Part shown: one piece after another, positions 7,082-17,024 of the stretch | How positions within the stretch are numbered: the first letter of the stretch is position 1 | How the letters are laid out: each line of letters opens with the position of its first letter | NCBI RefSeq assembly: GCF_049801055.1 | Contig: NZ_JBNAGF010000007.1 | Coordinates: 206,017-270,016, forward strand | Reading direction: 5' to 3' | Length of the DNA stretch: 64,000 nucleotides | DNA from: JBNAGF01 sp049801055 | GTDB taxonomy: Bacteria > Pseudomonadota > Alphaproteobacteria > Rhodobacterales > Rhodobacteraceae | Notes under the pieces: generated by a model | Seen by the model: the letters and a program-made list of their open reading frames with translations, nothing else | Databases searched by the model: none | What the model was told of the DNA's origin: nothing | Position numbers and translations under genes: made by a program

Positions 7082-8074
7082 ATGGCTGCTGCGGCCCGCC
7101 CCGAAACTGATCCTCATATTCCCGTCCTGCTGCGCCCGCTTCTGGCAGCGGTGGCTCCGGTTACCGGCACCTGGCTGGACGGAACATTCGGCGCCGGCGG
7201 ATACACGCGCGGACTGCTGGAGGCCGGGGCGGACAAGGTCATTGGAGTGGATCGGGATCCGCTGGCCTTCGAGATGGCAGCAGATTGGGCAAGGAAGTTC
7301 GGCGACCGGTTGGTATTGCAGGCGGGCGTCTTTTCGCGAATGGATGAGTATGCCACGGACCTCGACGGCGTGGTTCTGGATCTCGGCGTTTCGTCAATGC
7401 AGTTGGATCAGGCTGAACGCGGCTTTTCTTTTATGAAAGACGGGCCGTTGGACATGCGCATGAGCCAGGAGGGTGAAAGCGCGGCGGATCTGGTCAACAC
7501 TGCTTCTGAAGCACTCCTCGCCGACATTCTCTTTCATTTCGGCGAGGAACGCGCCAGCCGCCGGATCGCAAAGGCCATCGTTCGGGCGCGTGCCGAGGCG
7601 CCGATCACCACCACCCTGCAACTTGCAGCCATCGTGGAATCCTGCCTGCCGCGGGCAAAGCCCGGCCAGTCGCATCCGGCGACCCGCAGCTTCCAGGGGC
7701 TGCGTATCGCTGTGAATTCTGAATATGATGAGCTGTTTCAGGGCCTTATGGCCGCTGAGCGGGCCTTGAAGCCGGGTGGGCAACTGGCTGTTGTAACCTT
7801 TCATTCCATCGAAGACCGGATGGTGAAACGCTTCCTGCAAGCGCGGGCCGGTCAATCAGGGCGCGCCAACAGATACGCGCCTGAAACAGTTCAGGATGCG
7901 CCGCAATTTGTTCTGAAATCACGCAAGGCGATTGGCCCGGATGCACAGGAGCTGGCAGAAAACCCGCGCGCTCGGTCTGCCAAGTTGCGGGTGGCGCAAC
8001 GGACAGATGCCCCCGCAGGCACAATCGATGCGCGCGCCATCGGGATGCCGCAACTGAAGGAGAGCCGCACATGA
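7082..8074 (+). CDS. rsmH: 16S rRNA m4C1402 methyltransferase RsmH
   Basis: A 330-residue S-adenosylmethionine-dependent methyltransferase (MraW) that makes the N4-methyl group on 16S rRNA C1402 in the ribosomal P site. The N-terminal HIPVLLRPLL, the SAM loop LDGTFGAGGYTRGLL (about residues 32-46), GVDRDPLAF, LDLGVSSMQLDQAERGFSF and the C-terminal VTFHSIEDRMVKRF are all hallmark blocks. The ATG at 7082 lies 4 bp after the mraZ stop. Its final ATGA overlaps the ftsL start by 4 nt, so translation of the two is likely coupled. Confidence 0.95.
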   Translation: MAAAARPETDPHIPVLLRPLLAAVAPVTGTWLDGTFGAGGYTRGLLEAGADKVIGVDRDPLAFEMAADWARKFGDRLVLQAGVFSRMDEYATDLDGVVLDLGVSSMQLDQAERGFSFMKDGPLDMRMSQEGESAADLVNTASEALLADILFHFGEERASRRIAKAIVRARAEAPITTTLQLAAIVESCLPRAKPGQSHPATRSFQGLRIAVNSEYDELFQGLMAAERALKPGGQLAVVTFHSIEDRMVKRFLQARAGQSGRANRYAPETVQDAPQFVLKSRKAIGPDAQELAENPRARSAKLRVAQRTDAPAGTIDARAIGMPQLKESRT

Positions 8075-8424
8075 GAAGCCTTCTGTATGTATTGACGGCG
8101 CTGGGCGTCTTCGGGCTCGCCTTCTGGGCCTATCAGGAAAACTACAGGACACAGGAAGTGCTGAAGGATACGCAACGCTTGCAGCGTGAAATTGGTGCGG
8201 CGCAGGTCAGGTTGAGCGTTCTGAGGGCGGAATGGGCCTATCTCAATCGGCCCGACCGCCTGCGGGAACTGTCCGAGATCAACTTTACCCGCCTCGGTCT
8301 GTTGCCTTTGACGCCAAATCAGTTCGGTCGCGTCGATCAGGTGGCCTATCCCCGCAAAGAGGATCCGCTTGGCTTCCTTGATGCAATCGACGTCTCCTCT
8401 CAGCCGCAGGAGCAGTTCCCATGA
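8071..8424 (+). CDS. ftsL: Cell division protein FtsL
   Basis: A 117-residue bitopic membrane protein. One membrane segment (about residues 3-20, LLYVLTALGVFGLAFWAY) is followed by a heptad-like region (TQEVLKDTQRLQREIGAAQVRLSVLRAEWAYL) and the NRPDRLRELSEINF motif common to alphaproteobacterial FtsL. It would form the FtsQLB subcomplex that activates FtsWI at the septum. Identity rests on topology, length and position between rsmH and ftsI, because FtsL sequences diverge quickly. It overlaps both neighbours by 4 nt. Confidence 0.85.
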   Translation: MRSLLYVLTALGVFGLAFWAYQENYRTQEVLKDTQRLQREIGAAQVRLSVLRAEWAYLNRPDRLRELSEINFTRLGLLPLTPNQFGRVDQVAYPRKEDPLGFLDAIDVSSQPQEQFP

Positions 8425-10205
8425 CTCGAGTCCCCCTGCGCCCTCTGGCGCGAATTCTTCCGGCGCGCGCTCGAGGCGAAAACACCGACGTTATCGAGCA
8501 GGAGAACATCCGCCGCCGTCACGAAGAGATGCAAGACCGCACGCGCGCCCGCGCCGAAGGTCGGCTGTTCGTATTGGGTGCCTTTTTCTTTTGCGCTTTC
8601 GCGCTCGTCGGCGGGCGCATGGGTGTTCTGGCCACGTCCGAAGCGGCCGAGCCGCGCGCCAGCGCCGGCGGCGCGACCATCGCAACGCAGCGGGCAGATA
8701 TTCTGGACCGGAACGGCAACATTCTGGCGACCAATTTCGAAACGCATTCGCTTTATGCTCAACCGCCACAGATGGTTGATCCGGTCGCTTCGGCCGAGCA
8801 GTTGGTGGCGATTTTTCCAGATCTCGACAGAGACCGCCTGATTAAGGACTTCACGGGCAAAAGAAAGTTCCTTTGGATCAAGAAGCGTATCAGTCCCGAA
8901 CAGAAACAGGCCGTCCATGACATCGGCGATCCCGGGCTGCTTTTCGGGCCGCGCGAGATGCGCCTCTATCCCAACGGGCGTTTGGCTGCGCATGTGCTCG
9001 GCGGAGCCGGGTTCGGCAAAGAGGGTGTGAGCGCCGCCGAAGTGATCGGCGTGGCAGGCGTCGAAAAGCAATTCGACGGCTATCTTCGCGACCCGGCCAA
9101 CGGTGCGAAGCCGCTACAATTGTCGCTGGACCTTACGGTTCAGGCTGCGGCCGAGCAGGTTCTTTACGGCGGCATGAAGCTGATGAACGCAAAAGGCGCA
9201 ACTTCGGTGCTGATGGATGTGCATACGGGCGAGGTCATCTCAGTCGTATCGCTGCCGGATTTCGATCCGAATGACCGGCCTGTTCCCTTGACGCAAGGAG
9301 ACCAGTCCGACAGCCCGCTGTTCAACCGATCGGTGCAGGGTGTTTACGAACTTGGCTCCACGTTCAAGATCTTTACCGCTGCGCAGGCTGTTGATCTTGG
9401 GTTGGTGAATTCGGAAACCATCATCGACACATCCGGCCCGATGAGGATCGGTCGGTTTCCGATTGGAGAGTTTCGCAACAAGAACTATGGCGATCTGAGC
9501 GTCGCGGACATCATCGTCAAAAGCTCGAACCGGGGCACAGGGCGGCTGGCATTGCAGATCGGGTCGAAAAGACAGCAGGCGTTTCTTGATGCGCTTGGGA
9601 TGTTCGATGCAACACCGTTTGAGATTGTCGAGGCGGCCGGTGGCAAACCGCTGAAGCCAAAAAAATGGGGTGAATTGAGCACTGTCACCATTTCCTACGG
9701 TCACGGTCTTTCGACCAGCCCGATGCACCTTGCGGCCGGGTACGCCGCGATCGCCAATGGCGGACATTATGTCAGCCCGACAATCCTGAAGCAGAATGGG
9801 TCGCAACACGGTCCGCGGGTCATGTCAGCGAACGCCGCTGGTCAGGCACAGTTGATGCTGCGCAAGGTCGTGACCAGCGGCACCGCCAGTTTCGGAGAAG
9901 TTCCGGGATACGAAGTGGCTGGCAAGACCGGCACGGCGGACAAACCCAAACCGCGCGGCGGGTACTACGAGAACAAGGTGATCGCCACCTTTGCGTCGAT
10001 GTTTCCGGCCAGCGATCCGCAATACGTGCTGATCGTTACACTGGATGAGCCCTCTGTCATTGCGCATGGCGAGGAGCGACGCACGGCGGGTTGGACGGCG
10101 GTGCCGGTGGCAGCCGAACTGATCGGTCGCGTGGCGCCGCTTCTCGGGCTCAGGCCGAAGGTTGAGCCGGGACAGCTGGCTGGTATAACGCTGACCTCGA
10201 ACTAG
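8421..10205 (+). CDS. ftsI: Penicillin-binding protein 3, septal transpeptidase FtsI
   Basis: A 594-residue class B penicillin-binding protein that cross-links septal peptidoglycan with FtsW. There is a cytoplasmic basic stretch, a single membrane anchor at about residues 49-70, the dimerisation domain and a C-terminal transpeptidase domain. The catalytic motifs are S313-TFK, S368-SN and K502-TGT. It overlaps ftsL by 4 nt and is followed after 21 bp by murE. Length is typical for the family (E. coli 588 aa). Confidence 0.95.
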   Translation: MTRVPLRPLARILPARARGENTDVIEQENIRRRHEEMQDRTRARAEGRLFVLGAFFFCAFALVGGRMGVLATSEAAEPRASAGGATIATQRADILDRNGNILATNFETHSLYAQPPQMVDPVASAEQLVAIFPDLDRDRLIKDFTGKRKFLWIKKRISPEQKQAVHDIGDPGLLFGPREMRLYPNGRLAAHVLGGAGFGKEGVSAAEVIGVAGVEKQFDGYLRDPANGAKPLQLSLDLTVQAAAEQVLYGGMKLMNAKGATSVLMDVHTGEVISVVSLPDFDPNDRPVPLTQGDQSDSPLFNRSVQGVYELGSTFKIFTAAQAVDLGLVNSETIIDTSGPMRIGRFPIGEFRNKNYGDLSVADIIVKSSNRGTGRLALQIGSKRQQAFLDALGMFDATPFEIVEAAGGKPLKPKKWGELSTVTISYGHGLSTSPMHLAAGYAAIANGGHYVSPTILKQNGSQHGPRVMSANAAGQAQLMLRKVVTSGTASFGEVPGYEVAGKTGTADKPKPRGGYYENKVIATFASMFPASDPQYVLIVTLDEPSVIAHGEERRTAGWTAVPVAAELIGRVAPLLGLRPKVEPGQLAGITLTSN

Positions 10206-10226
10206 GCAGTAGCGGGTGGGCAGAAT

Positions 10227-11720
10227 ATGGGCAACGTCACGGGCAAACAGGCAAAACCTCTCAGCCAGCTGGCCCTGACCGCGCGCGGAGCACTGGATCC
10301 GCAGATTTCGGGGCTTTCCGTAGACAGTCGCGCGGTGGAACCCGGACATCTGTTCGCGGCACTGCCCGGAACTCAGGTTCACGGAGCACGTTTTGTTCTC
10401 GGGGCGATGGAGCTTGGCGCCGCGGCCATCCTGACGGACGCGGAGGGCGCGGCTCTGGCAGCGGATGCTCTGTCCGGGGCAGATGTCGCGCTGGTGGTTG
10501 TCGAGGATCCGCGTCAGGCCTTGGCTTGTGCCGCCGCACTTTGGTTTGGCAAGCAGCCCGAAACCATGATTGCGGTTACGGGCACCAACGGAAAGACTTC
10601 TGTTTCGTCATTTGTGCGCCAGATCTGGATGGAACTCGGTCACGCGGCGGTCAATCTTGGCACAACCGGGGTTGAAGGTGCGTGGACCGCGCCGCTGGCA
10701 CACACCACGCCTGAGCCAATAACTCTGCATCGCTGTCTTGCCGGAGCTGCCGAGGCGGGCGTGACACATGCCGCGATGGAAGCATCGAGTCATGGGCTCG
10801 AACAACGCAGGCTTGACGGTGTCCACCTGAAGGCTGCCGGGTTCTCCAATTTCACTCAGGATCACCTTGATTATCATGACACGTTCGAGGCCTATTTCGC
10901 GGCCAAGGCGGGTTTGTTCCGTCGTGTGTTGCCCGAGGACGGCACCGCGGTCATCAACCTGGACGACCCGCGCGGTGCGGAAATGCGGGCCATCGCGGCG
11001 GCAAGAGGTCAGAACGTCCTGACCGTCGGGCACACGGGCAGCGATCTGGTCCTTCTGAACCAGCGCTTTAACGCGACCGGTCAGGATCTTCGGTTTTCGT
11101 GGCAGGGCAGACCTTATCAGGCCCGGTTGCACCTCATTGGCGGGTTTCAGGCGGAAAACGTGCTTTTGGCCTGCGGTCTGGTCATCGCCGGTGGCGAAGA
11201 TCCCGAACGTGTTTTTGAGACCCTTCCTCATCTGACAACGGTGCGCGGGCGCATGCAGTTGGCTGCGACACGCGACAACGGCGCGGCGGTGTTTGTCGAT
11301 TATGCGCATACACCCGACGCGGTTTCGACGGCGCTGCGCGCCCTGCGCCCGCATGTGATGGGCCGGCTTGTGGCCATCGTCGGTGCCGGTGGCGACCGGG
11401 ACACGGGCAAGCGCCCATTGATGGGGCAGGCGGCGGCCGAGAATGCGGATCTGGTGATCGTGACCGATGACAACCCACGTAGCGAGAACCCCGGATCCAT
11501 CCGGGCTGCAGTTTTGGGTGGTGCCCCGAATGCAACCGAAGTTGGCGATCGGGCCGAAGCGATCCTGCGCGGCGCAGACCTGCTCGAGCCCGGTGATGCG
11601 TTGCTGATCTGCGGCAAGGGGCACGAGACCGGGCAGATCGTTGGCGATCAGATTTTGCCCTTTGATGATGTGGAACAAGCCAGCGTTGCCGTTGCCGCGC
11701 TGGATGGGAGGATGGCATGA
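10227..11720 (+). CDS. murE: UDP-MurNAc-tripeptide ligase MurE (meso-diaminopimelate adding)
   Basis: A 497-residue Mur ligase that adds the third stem-peptide residue to UDP-MurNAc-L-Ala-D-Glu in the cytoplasm. The ATP-binding loop GTNGKT is at residues 119-124. The DNPR signature at 415-418 is the one associated with meso-diaminopimelate rather than lysine, as expected for a Gram-negative. The N-terminal segment around ISGLSVDSRAVEPGHLF binds the UDP moiety. It overlaps murF by 4 nt (ATGA). Confidence 0.95.
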   Translation: MGNVTGKQAKPLSQLALTARGALDPQISGLSVDSRAVEPGHLFAALPGTQVHGARFVLGAMELGAAAILTDAEGAALAADALSGADVALVVVEDPRQALACAAALWFGKQPETMIAVTGTNGKTSVSSFVRQIWMELGHAAVNLGTTGVEGAWTAPLAHTTPEPITLHRCLAGAAEAGVTHAAMEASSHGLEQRRLDGVHLKAAGFSNFTQDHLDYHDTFEAYFAAKAGLFRRVLPEDGTAVINLDDPRGAEMRAIAAARGQNVLTVGHTGSDLVLLNQRFNATGQDLRFSWQGRPYQARLHLIGGFQAENVLLACGLVIAGGEDPERVFETLPHLTTVRGRMQLAATRDNGAAVFVDYAHTPDAVSTALRALRPHVMGRLVAIVGAGGDRDTGKRPLMGQAAAENADLVIVTDDNPRSENPGSIRAAVLGGAPNATEVGDRAEAILRGADLLEPGDALLICGKGHETGQIVGDQILPFDDVEQASVAVAALDGRMA

Positions 11721-13102
11721 CGCTCTGGATATCTCAGGACGCTGAAACAGCGACCCACGGGCGGGCGACCTGCACGTGGGAAGCAACCGGGGTTTCGATC
11801 GATACCCGCACGCTGCAGCCCGGTGATCTCTTTGTTGCGTTGACCGCGGCGCGGGACGGGCACGAATTCGTTGCGCAGGCGCTGGGGAAAGGGGCTGCTG
11901 CGGCGATGGTCTCAAGAGTGCCAGACGGGGTCAGCGAAGACGCCCCTCTGTTGATTGTCGAAGATGTTCAGGCCGGGCTGGAAGCACTGGGCGCCGCTGC
12001 CCGCGCGCACACTGCCGCCAAAGTGGTGGCGGTGACGGGAAGTGCGGGCAAGACATCCACCAAGGAGATGCTGTCGGTCATGCTGTCCGATCAGGGCCGT
12101 ACCCATGCCAGTGTTGCCAGCTACAACAACCATTGGGGCGTTCCCTTGACCCTTGCGCGGATGCCCCGCGACACCGAATTTGCAATCATTGAAATCGGAA
12201 TGAACCACCCGGGAGAAATCGAGCCGTTGGCGCGTCAGGCCCGACCACATGTCGCCCTGGTGACCACTGTGGCGGCGGCTCATCTCGAGGCTTTCGACTC
12301 GGTTGATGACATTGCCCGCGAGAAAGGTGCAATTTTCCAAGGTTTGTTGCCTCAGAGCGTCGCCGTCTACAATGCTGGCCTGCCCCAGTCTACGATCCTG
12401 AAGGATCTTGCCGAAAAGTCAGGGGCACGGCTTTCGCCCTTTGGTCCGAAGGATGCTCCGAACCATCTGGAGACACTGACACGCAAGGGCGACCGTCTGA
12501 GCGGCACCGCACGTATTGATGGCTTTCCGCTGTTTATCGAACTCAATGCGGCCGGGGCGCATTTTGCATCAAACGCACTGGGAGCCCTAGCCGCCTGTGT
12601 GGCGCTGGGCGCCGATCTGCAGCGCGCTGCCGAAAGCCTGTCCAAATGGACGCCGTTCCAAGGGCGCGGAGCCCGCGAGACGATAACGCGCCAAACTGGT
12701 TCGCTGGACCTGATTGATGACAGTTACAACGCCAACCCCGCCTCGATGGCGGCGGCGCTGGACGTATTGGCAGGCGCTTCCGGCAAGCGTCATATTGCCA
12801 TAGTGGGCGATATGAAAGAGCTGGGCCCGCAGGCCGAAGCCCTCCACGCCGGACTTGCCAGCCTTCCGGCAATGAAATCTATCGACACGGTCCATTGTGT
12901 TGGTCCCCTGATGCAGTCATTGCATGCGGCTCTGCCGGAAGGCCGGCGCGGCCTCTGGAGTGAGACCTGCGAGGACCTGGCCGCCCGGCTGCCCGACATG
13001 CTGAGAGATGGCGATATCGTGCTGGTCAAAGGGTCGCTCAGTATGGGATTGGCGCGGATCGTTGACGCCATCCGGAAAATGGGTCATGGCGAGCGCGCTT
13101 GA
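11717..13102 (+). CDS. murF: UDP-MurNAc-pentapeptide synthetase MurF
   Basis: A 461-residue Mur ligase that attaches D-Ala-D-Ala to the UDP-MurNAc tripeptide, consuming the product of Ddl. It has the N-terminal SIDTRTLQPGDLFVAL substrate segment, the ATP loop GSAGKTSTKEM, the YNNHWGVPLTLAR block and the DSYNANPASM and GDMKELG motifs diagnostic of MurF. The start overlaps murE by 4 nt. Confidence 0.95.
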   Translation: MTLWISQDAETATHGRATCTWEATGVSIDTRTLQPGDLFVALTAARDGHEFVAQALGKGAAAAMVSRVPDGVSEDAPLLIVEDVQAGLEALGAAARAHTAAKVVAVTGSAGKTSTKEMLSVMLSDQGRTHASVASYNNHWGVPLTLARMPRDTEFAIIEIGMNHPGEIEPLARQARPHVALVTTVAAAHLEAFDSVDDIAREKGAIFQGLLPQSVAVYNAGLPQSTILKDLAEKSGARLSPFGPKDAPNHLETLTRKGDRLSGTARIDGFPLFIELNAAGAHFASNALGALAACVALGADLQRAAESLSKWTPFQGRGARETITRQTGSLDLIDDSYNANPASMAAALDVLAGASGKRHIAIVGDMKELGPQAEALHAGLASLPAMKSIDTVHCVGPLMQSLHAALPEGRRGLWSETCEDLAARLPDMLRDGDIVLVKGSLSMGLARIVDAIRKMGHGERA

Positions 13103-13134
13103 ACGACGCCCGCGCAGGGCAAAGAAAGGGTGAT

Positions 13135-14217
13135 ATGCTTTATTGGTTGACCGCATTGTCGGATGGCGGGGACATCTGGAACCTGTTCCGCTACATTACA
13201 TTTCGCTCTGGCGGCGCTTTTCTTACCGCTCTTGTTTTTGGTTTTCTGTTCGGCAAGCCCCTGATCAACGTTCTGCGCAAGCGGCAGGGCAAGGGGCAGC
13301 CGATCCGCGATGACGGTCCCGAAGCGCATATTGCAAAGGTTGGCACGCCAACAATGGGAGGCCTTCTGATTGTCGGCGCCCTTGTAACCTCAACCCTGCT
13401 CTGGGCGCGTTGGGACAACCCCTTTGTGTGGATGGTTCTCTTTGTAACGCTGGCCTACGCCGCAATCGGTTTTGCCGATGACTACGCAAAGGTGTCCAAG
13501 CAGAACACCAAGGGCGTACCGGGCAAGCTCAGGCTGGCGCTTGGGATTCTAATTGCGGTGATCGCTGCCGTGTGGGCGGCACAGTTCCATCCCGAGCCGT
13601 TGCAGAACAAGCTGGCTCTGCCGGTGTTCAAGGATACGCTGATCAATCTGGGCATTCTCTATATCCCGTTCGCAGTGGTGGTCGTCGTGGGTGCTGCCAA
13701 CGCAGTCAATCTGACCGATGGTCTTGATGGTTTGGCGATCATGCCGGTGATGATTGCCGGCTCGACACTTGGCGTGATCGCCTATGCGGTCGGGCGGGTC
13801 GACTTTACCGAATATCTCGACGTGCATTACGTGCCGGGCACGGGTGAGATTTTCATCTTTACCATGGCGCTCTTCGGTGCCGGTCTCGGGTTTTTGTGGT
13901 ACAACGCCCCGCCCGCCGCAGTATTCATGGGCGATACAGGATCTCTGGCGCTGGGTGGTGCATTGGGCGCGATTGCCGTGGCCACCAAGCACGAGCTCGT
14001 GCTGGCGATTGTCGGCGGCCTCTTTGTGGTCGAGGCACTTTCGGTCATCATTCAGGTTCTCTATTTCAAGCGCACCGGAAAACGGGTTTTCCTGATGGCG
14101 CCGATCCATCATCACTACGAGAAAAAGGGATGGGCCGAACCCACCATCGTGATCCGCTTCTGGATCATTTCGCTGATCCTCGCGATGATCGGCCTGGCGA
14201 CGCTGAAGGTGCGGTAA
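13135..14217 (+). CDS. mraY: Phospho-MurNAc-pentapeptide translocase MraY
   Basis: A 360-residue polytopic membrane enzyme that moves phospho-MurNAc-pentapeptide onto undecaprenyl phosphate, making lipid I. Catalytic and signature segments are present: GFADDYAKV, NAVNLTDGLDGLA, the FMGDTGSLALGG loop and the HHHYEKKGW histidine motif. About ten membrane helices can be drawn. I chose the ATG at 13135, with GAAAGGG upstream, because it gives exactly the family length; an in-frame ATG-like start at 13099 overlapping murF would add 12 unconserved residues. Confidence 0.95.
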   Translation: MLYWLTALSDGGDIWNLFRYITFRSGGAFLTALVFGFLFGKPLINVLRKRQGKGQPIRDDGPEAHIAKVGTPTMGGLLIVGALVTSTLLWARWDNPFVWMVLFVTLAYAAIGFADDYAKVSKQNTKGVPGKLRLALGILIAVIAAVWAAQFHPEPLQNKLALPVFKDTLINLGILYIPFAVVVVVGAANAVNLTDGLDGLAIMPVMIAGSTLGVIAYAVGRVDFTEYLDVHYVPGTGEIFIFTMALFGAGLGFLWYNAPPAAVFMGDTGSLALGGALGAIAVATKHELVLAIVGGLFVVEALSVIIQVLYFKRTGKRVFLMAPIHHHYEKKGWAEPTIVIRFWIISLILAMIGLATLKVR

Positions 14218-14378
14218 GGCGCTCCCACCGCCTTCGAAGGGCTGCGCCCTCCTGCCAGACGTTGGGCCCGGCAGGCGCTGGCGCGCCTGCGCCCCCGCGC
14301 GGGACAAGCTCTTGCAATCCTAACCCCGCCCGTTACAGGGTTGCTTCCGAACCAGCCTGAACAGGGAGGATACGCACG

Positions 14379-15794
14379 GTGATCCCGGTCAAAACGATGG
14401 AAGGTCAGTCGGTGGCCATTCTCGGCCTGGGCCGTTCCGGCCTGTCGGCTGCGCGCGCCCTGAAGGCAGGTGGTGCAAGCCCCGTCTGCTGGGATGACAA
14501 TCCGGCCGCCCGCGAAGTTGCGGAAGCAGAGGGGTTCACCTGCCGTGACCTGAGAAAACCCGGCGCCTTCGACGGCGTTGACCGGCTGGTGCTGTCGCCC
14601 GGTATTCCGCATCTCTATCCCGAACCCAACCCGATGGTGGCAGCAGCGCTGGAGGCAGGTGTTCCGACGGACAACGACATCGGATTGTTCTTCCGGTCCT
14701 ATGCCTCGCAAAGTTGGGAAAAGTTTGACACCATGCCGCAGGTCGTGGCGGTGACCGGCTCGAACGGCAAATCGACGACGTCGGCCCTGATCCATCACAT
14801 CCTGACCGAAGCCGGCCGTCCCACCCAGCTGGCAGGTAATATCGGTCGTGGCGTGCTGGATATCGATCCGCCGCAGGATGGCGAAGTGGTTGTTCTGGAG
14901 CTCAGTTCGTATCAGACCGAACTTGCCCGGGCCCTGACCCCGGACGTGGCGGTGTTTACCAACCTGTCGCCGGATCATCTGGATCGGCATGGCGGCATGG
15001 GGGGGTACTTCGCAGCCAAACGCCGGCTGTTTTCCGAAGGTGGTCCGGATCGCGCCATCATTGGCGTCGACGAGGCAGAAGGTCGGTTCCTTGCAGGGCA
15101 ACTTGCCGAAGGCGCAGCTGATGACCGGGTGATCCGTGTTAGTGCAGGACGCAAGTTGTCCGGCCCCGGCTGGCAGGTCTTTGTGCGCAAAGGGTTCCTG
15201 TCGGAGTATCGCAAGGGTCGGCAGGCCGGGTCTATCGATCTGCGTGGGATCAAGGGATTGCCCGGAGCACATAACCATCAGAATGCCTGCGCTGCTTACG
15301 CGACCTGCCGGGCGCTGGGACTGGCTCCGAGAGTGATCGAGGCGGCCTTTCACACCTTTCCCGGCCTGCCACATCGCAGCCAGATCATCGCTGAATCCGG
15401 TGGTGTCACCTACGTCAACGACAGCAAGGCGACCAACATCGACAGCGCGGCCAAGGCTCTGAGCGCTTTTTCCAGTATCCGCTGGATATGTGGCGGTTTG
15501 GAGAAAGAGGGTGGTCTTGCGGCATTGAACGCGGCTGCTGGGGCTGTCGTAAAGGCGTATGTAATCGGGCGCGAGGCCGCGCAGTTCGCCTTGCAGCTCA
15601 AAGTGGAAACGGAAATCTGCACCTCAATGGCTGTTGCAGTTGAACGCGCCATGAGTGAGGCGCAGGCGGGTGACACCGTTTTGTTAGCTCCTGCCGCAGC
15701 AAGTTTCGATCAATATGACAACTTTGAACAACGCGGAACTGATTTTGCCAACGAGGTAGCGTCCCGTTTGGGTATGGACTCGTCAGGCAGCTGA
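14379..15794 (+). CDS. murD: UDP-MurNAc-L-alanine:D-glutamate ligase MurD
   Basis: A 471-residue Mur ligase adding D-glutamate to UDP-MurNAc-L-Ala. The dinucleotide-like N-terminus (VAILGLGRSGLSAARAL), the ATP loop GSNGKSTTSALI, the YQTELA block, LSPDHLDRHGG and NDSKATN are characteristic. The start is GTG at 14379 with a clear AGGGAGGA ribosome site 8 nt upstream. It lies 161 bp after mraY, the longest gap inside the first half of the cluster; that gap holds no gene. Confidence 0.94.
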   Translation: MIPVKTMEGQSVAILGLGRSGLSAARALKAGGASPVCWDDNPAAREVAEAEGFTCRDLRKPGAFDGVDRLVLSPGIPHLYPEPNPMVAAALEAGVPTDNDIGLFFRSYASQSWEKFDTMPQVVAVTGSNGKSTTSALIHHILTEAGRPTQLAGNIGRGVLDIDPPQDGEVVVLELSSYQTELARALTPDVAVFTNLSPDHLDRHGGMGGYFAAKRRLFSEGGPDRAIIGVDEAEGRFLAGQLAEGAADDRVIRVSAGRKLSGPGWQVFVRKGFLSEYRKGRQAGSIDLRGIKGLPGAHNHQNACAAYATCRALGLAPRVIEAAFHTFPGLPHRSQIIAESGGVTYVNDSKATNIDSAAKALSAFSSIRWICGGLEKEGGLAALNAAAGAVVKAYVIGREAAQFALQLKVETEICTSMAVAVERAMSEAQAGDTVLLAPAAASFDQYDNFEQRGTDFANEVASRLGMDSSGS

Positions 15795-15827
15795 AGGGCC
15801 AATGTGACTGAGGCTCTTTTTCGGAGG

Positions 15828-17024
15828 TCAGTCGGTCCGGCGCCGGATTTCCTGACCGGCCGCATGCCCCGAACTCCAAGCCCACTGAAAATTGTAACCC
15901 CCAAGCCAACCGGTGACATCCACGGCTTCGCCGATGAAGAAAAGACCGGTAACAGAGCTCGCTTCCATGCTGCGCGATGACAGTTCCGCCGTGTCAATTC
16001 CGCCAAGTGTAACCTCTGCCGTTCGATATCCCTCGGTACCGGATGGGGTCAGTCGCCAGTTACGCAACCCGGAGACAATCTCGTTCAGGCGTCGGTCCGA
16101 CTGGTCCGCGAGATTGCCGGAGAAATCGGCATCTTCGGCAAGATGATCAACCAGACGCGCGGGCAACAGGCGGGAAAGCTCGGTCGTGAGTGCCTTGCGG
16201 CCCTCGAACTGCCGTCGGGAGCGCAGGGTTTCCAACCCGTCGCCGCCGGGAAGCAGGTCAATGCTGATTTCTTCTCCCTCGCGCCAATAGGAGGAAAGCT
16301 GAAGTATGGCCGGCCCAGACAGGCCGCGATGGGTAAACAGCAGCGCCTCTTCAAAACCACAGCGATCATTGGCGGCATGTACCGGCAGCGAGAGGCCTGA
16401 CAACGCCTTGAATCGCCCGTCACTGAAAGTGAACGGCGCCAGAGCGGCGCGGGTATCCGTGACGCGCAACCCGAACTGCCGGGCGATGTCATAGGCGAGC
16501 CCGGTGGCTCCCATTTTCGGGATCGACTTGCCGCCGGTTGCCAGCACAAGGTTGCGGCAGGAAAGCTCCAGACGCTCCCCTTCACGATCCACGGACAAGG
16601 CAAAGCCATCTTCGGTCTTTTGCAGGTCAGCCAGGGCGGTAAAGAGCCAAAGCTTTGCACCCGCGCGCTCCATTTCAGCGCGCAGCATTGAAACGATCTG
16701 CTTGGCGGATCCGTCGCAAAAAAGCTGCCCGAGCGTCTTTTCGTGCCACGCAATTCCGTGACGGTCGACAAGATCTATGAAATCCCACTGAGTGTAACGG
16801 GCCAGAGCGGATTTTGCGAAATGCGGGTTTTCGGAAAGGAAGTTGTCAGGTCCAGCGTGCAGATTTGTGAAGTTGCACCGCCCGCCACCCGAGATGCGGA
16901 TCTTTTCCCCCGGTGACTTGGCATGATCGAGCACAAGCGTGCCGGGCCCGGCCTGTATCGCACACATCATGCCGGCGGCGCCGGCGCCGAGAATGATGGT
17001 CTCGTATCTTGTCGCTTTCCCCAT
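15828..17024 (-). CDS. FAD-dependent oxidoreductase, HI0933/YhiN family
   Basis: A 398-residue flavoprotein on the strand opposite to the dcw genes. The N-terminal Rossmann motif IILGAGAAGMMCAI binds FAD, followed by the KIRISGGGRCNFTN signature of the HI0933/YhiN (BaiN-like) family, LVLATGGKSIPKMGATG, and the C-terminal GLFFIGEAVDVTGWLGGYNFQWAWSSG block. Biochemical roles in the family are poorly defined. Start at 17024 (MGKATRYETI) gives the family N-terminus; an in-frame extension to 17108 is unlikely. It faces murD convergently (33 bp apart) and its 5' side is 132 bp from ftsW, so the two share a divergent promoter region. Confidence 0.85.
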   Translation of the reverse strand: MGKATRYETIILGAGAAGMMCAIQAGPGTLVLDHAKSPGEKIRISGGGRCNFTNLHAGPDNFLSENPHFAKSALARYTQWDFIDLVDRHGIAWHEKTLGQLFCDGSAKQIVSMLRAEMERAGAKLWLFTALADLQKTEDGFALSVDREGERLELSCRNLVLATGGKSIPKMGATGLAYDIARQFGLRVTDTRAALAPFTFSDGRFKALSGLSLPVHAANDRCGFEEALLFTHRGLSGPAILQLSSYWREGEEISIDLLPGGDGLETLRSRRQFEGRKALTTELSRLLPARLVDHLAEDADFSGNLADQSDRRLNEIVSGLRNWRLTPSGTEGYRTAEVTLGGIDTAELSSRSMEASSVTGLFFIGEAVDVTGWLGGYNFQWAWSSGHAAGQEIRRRTD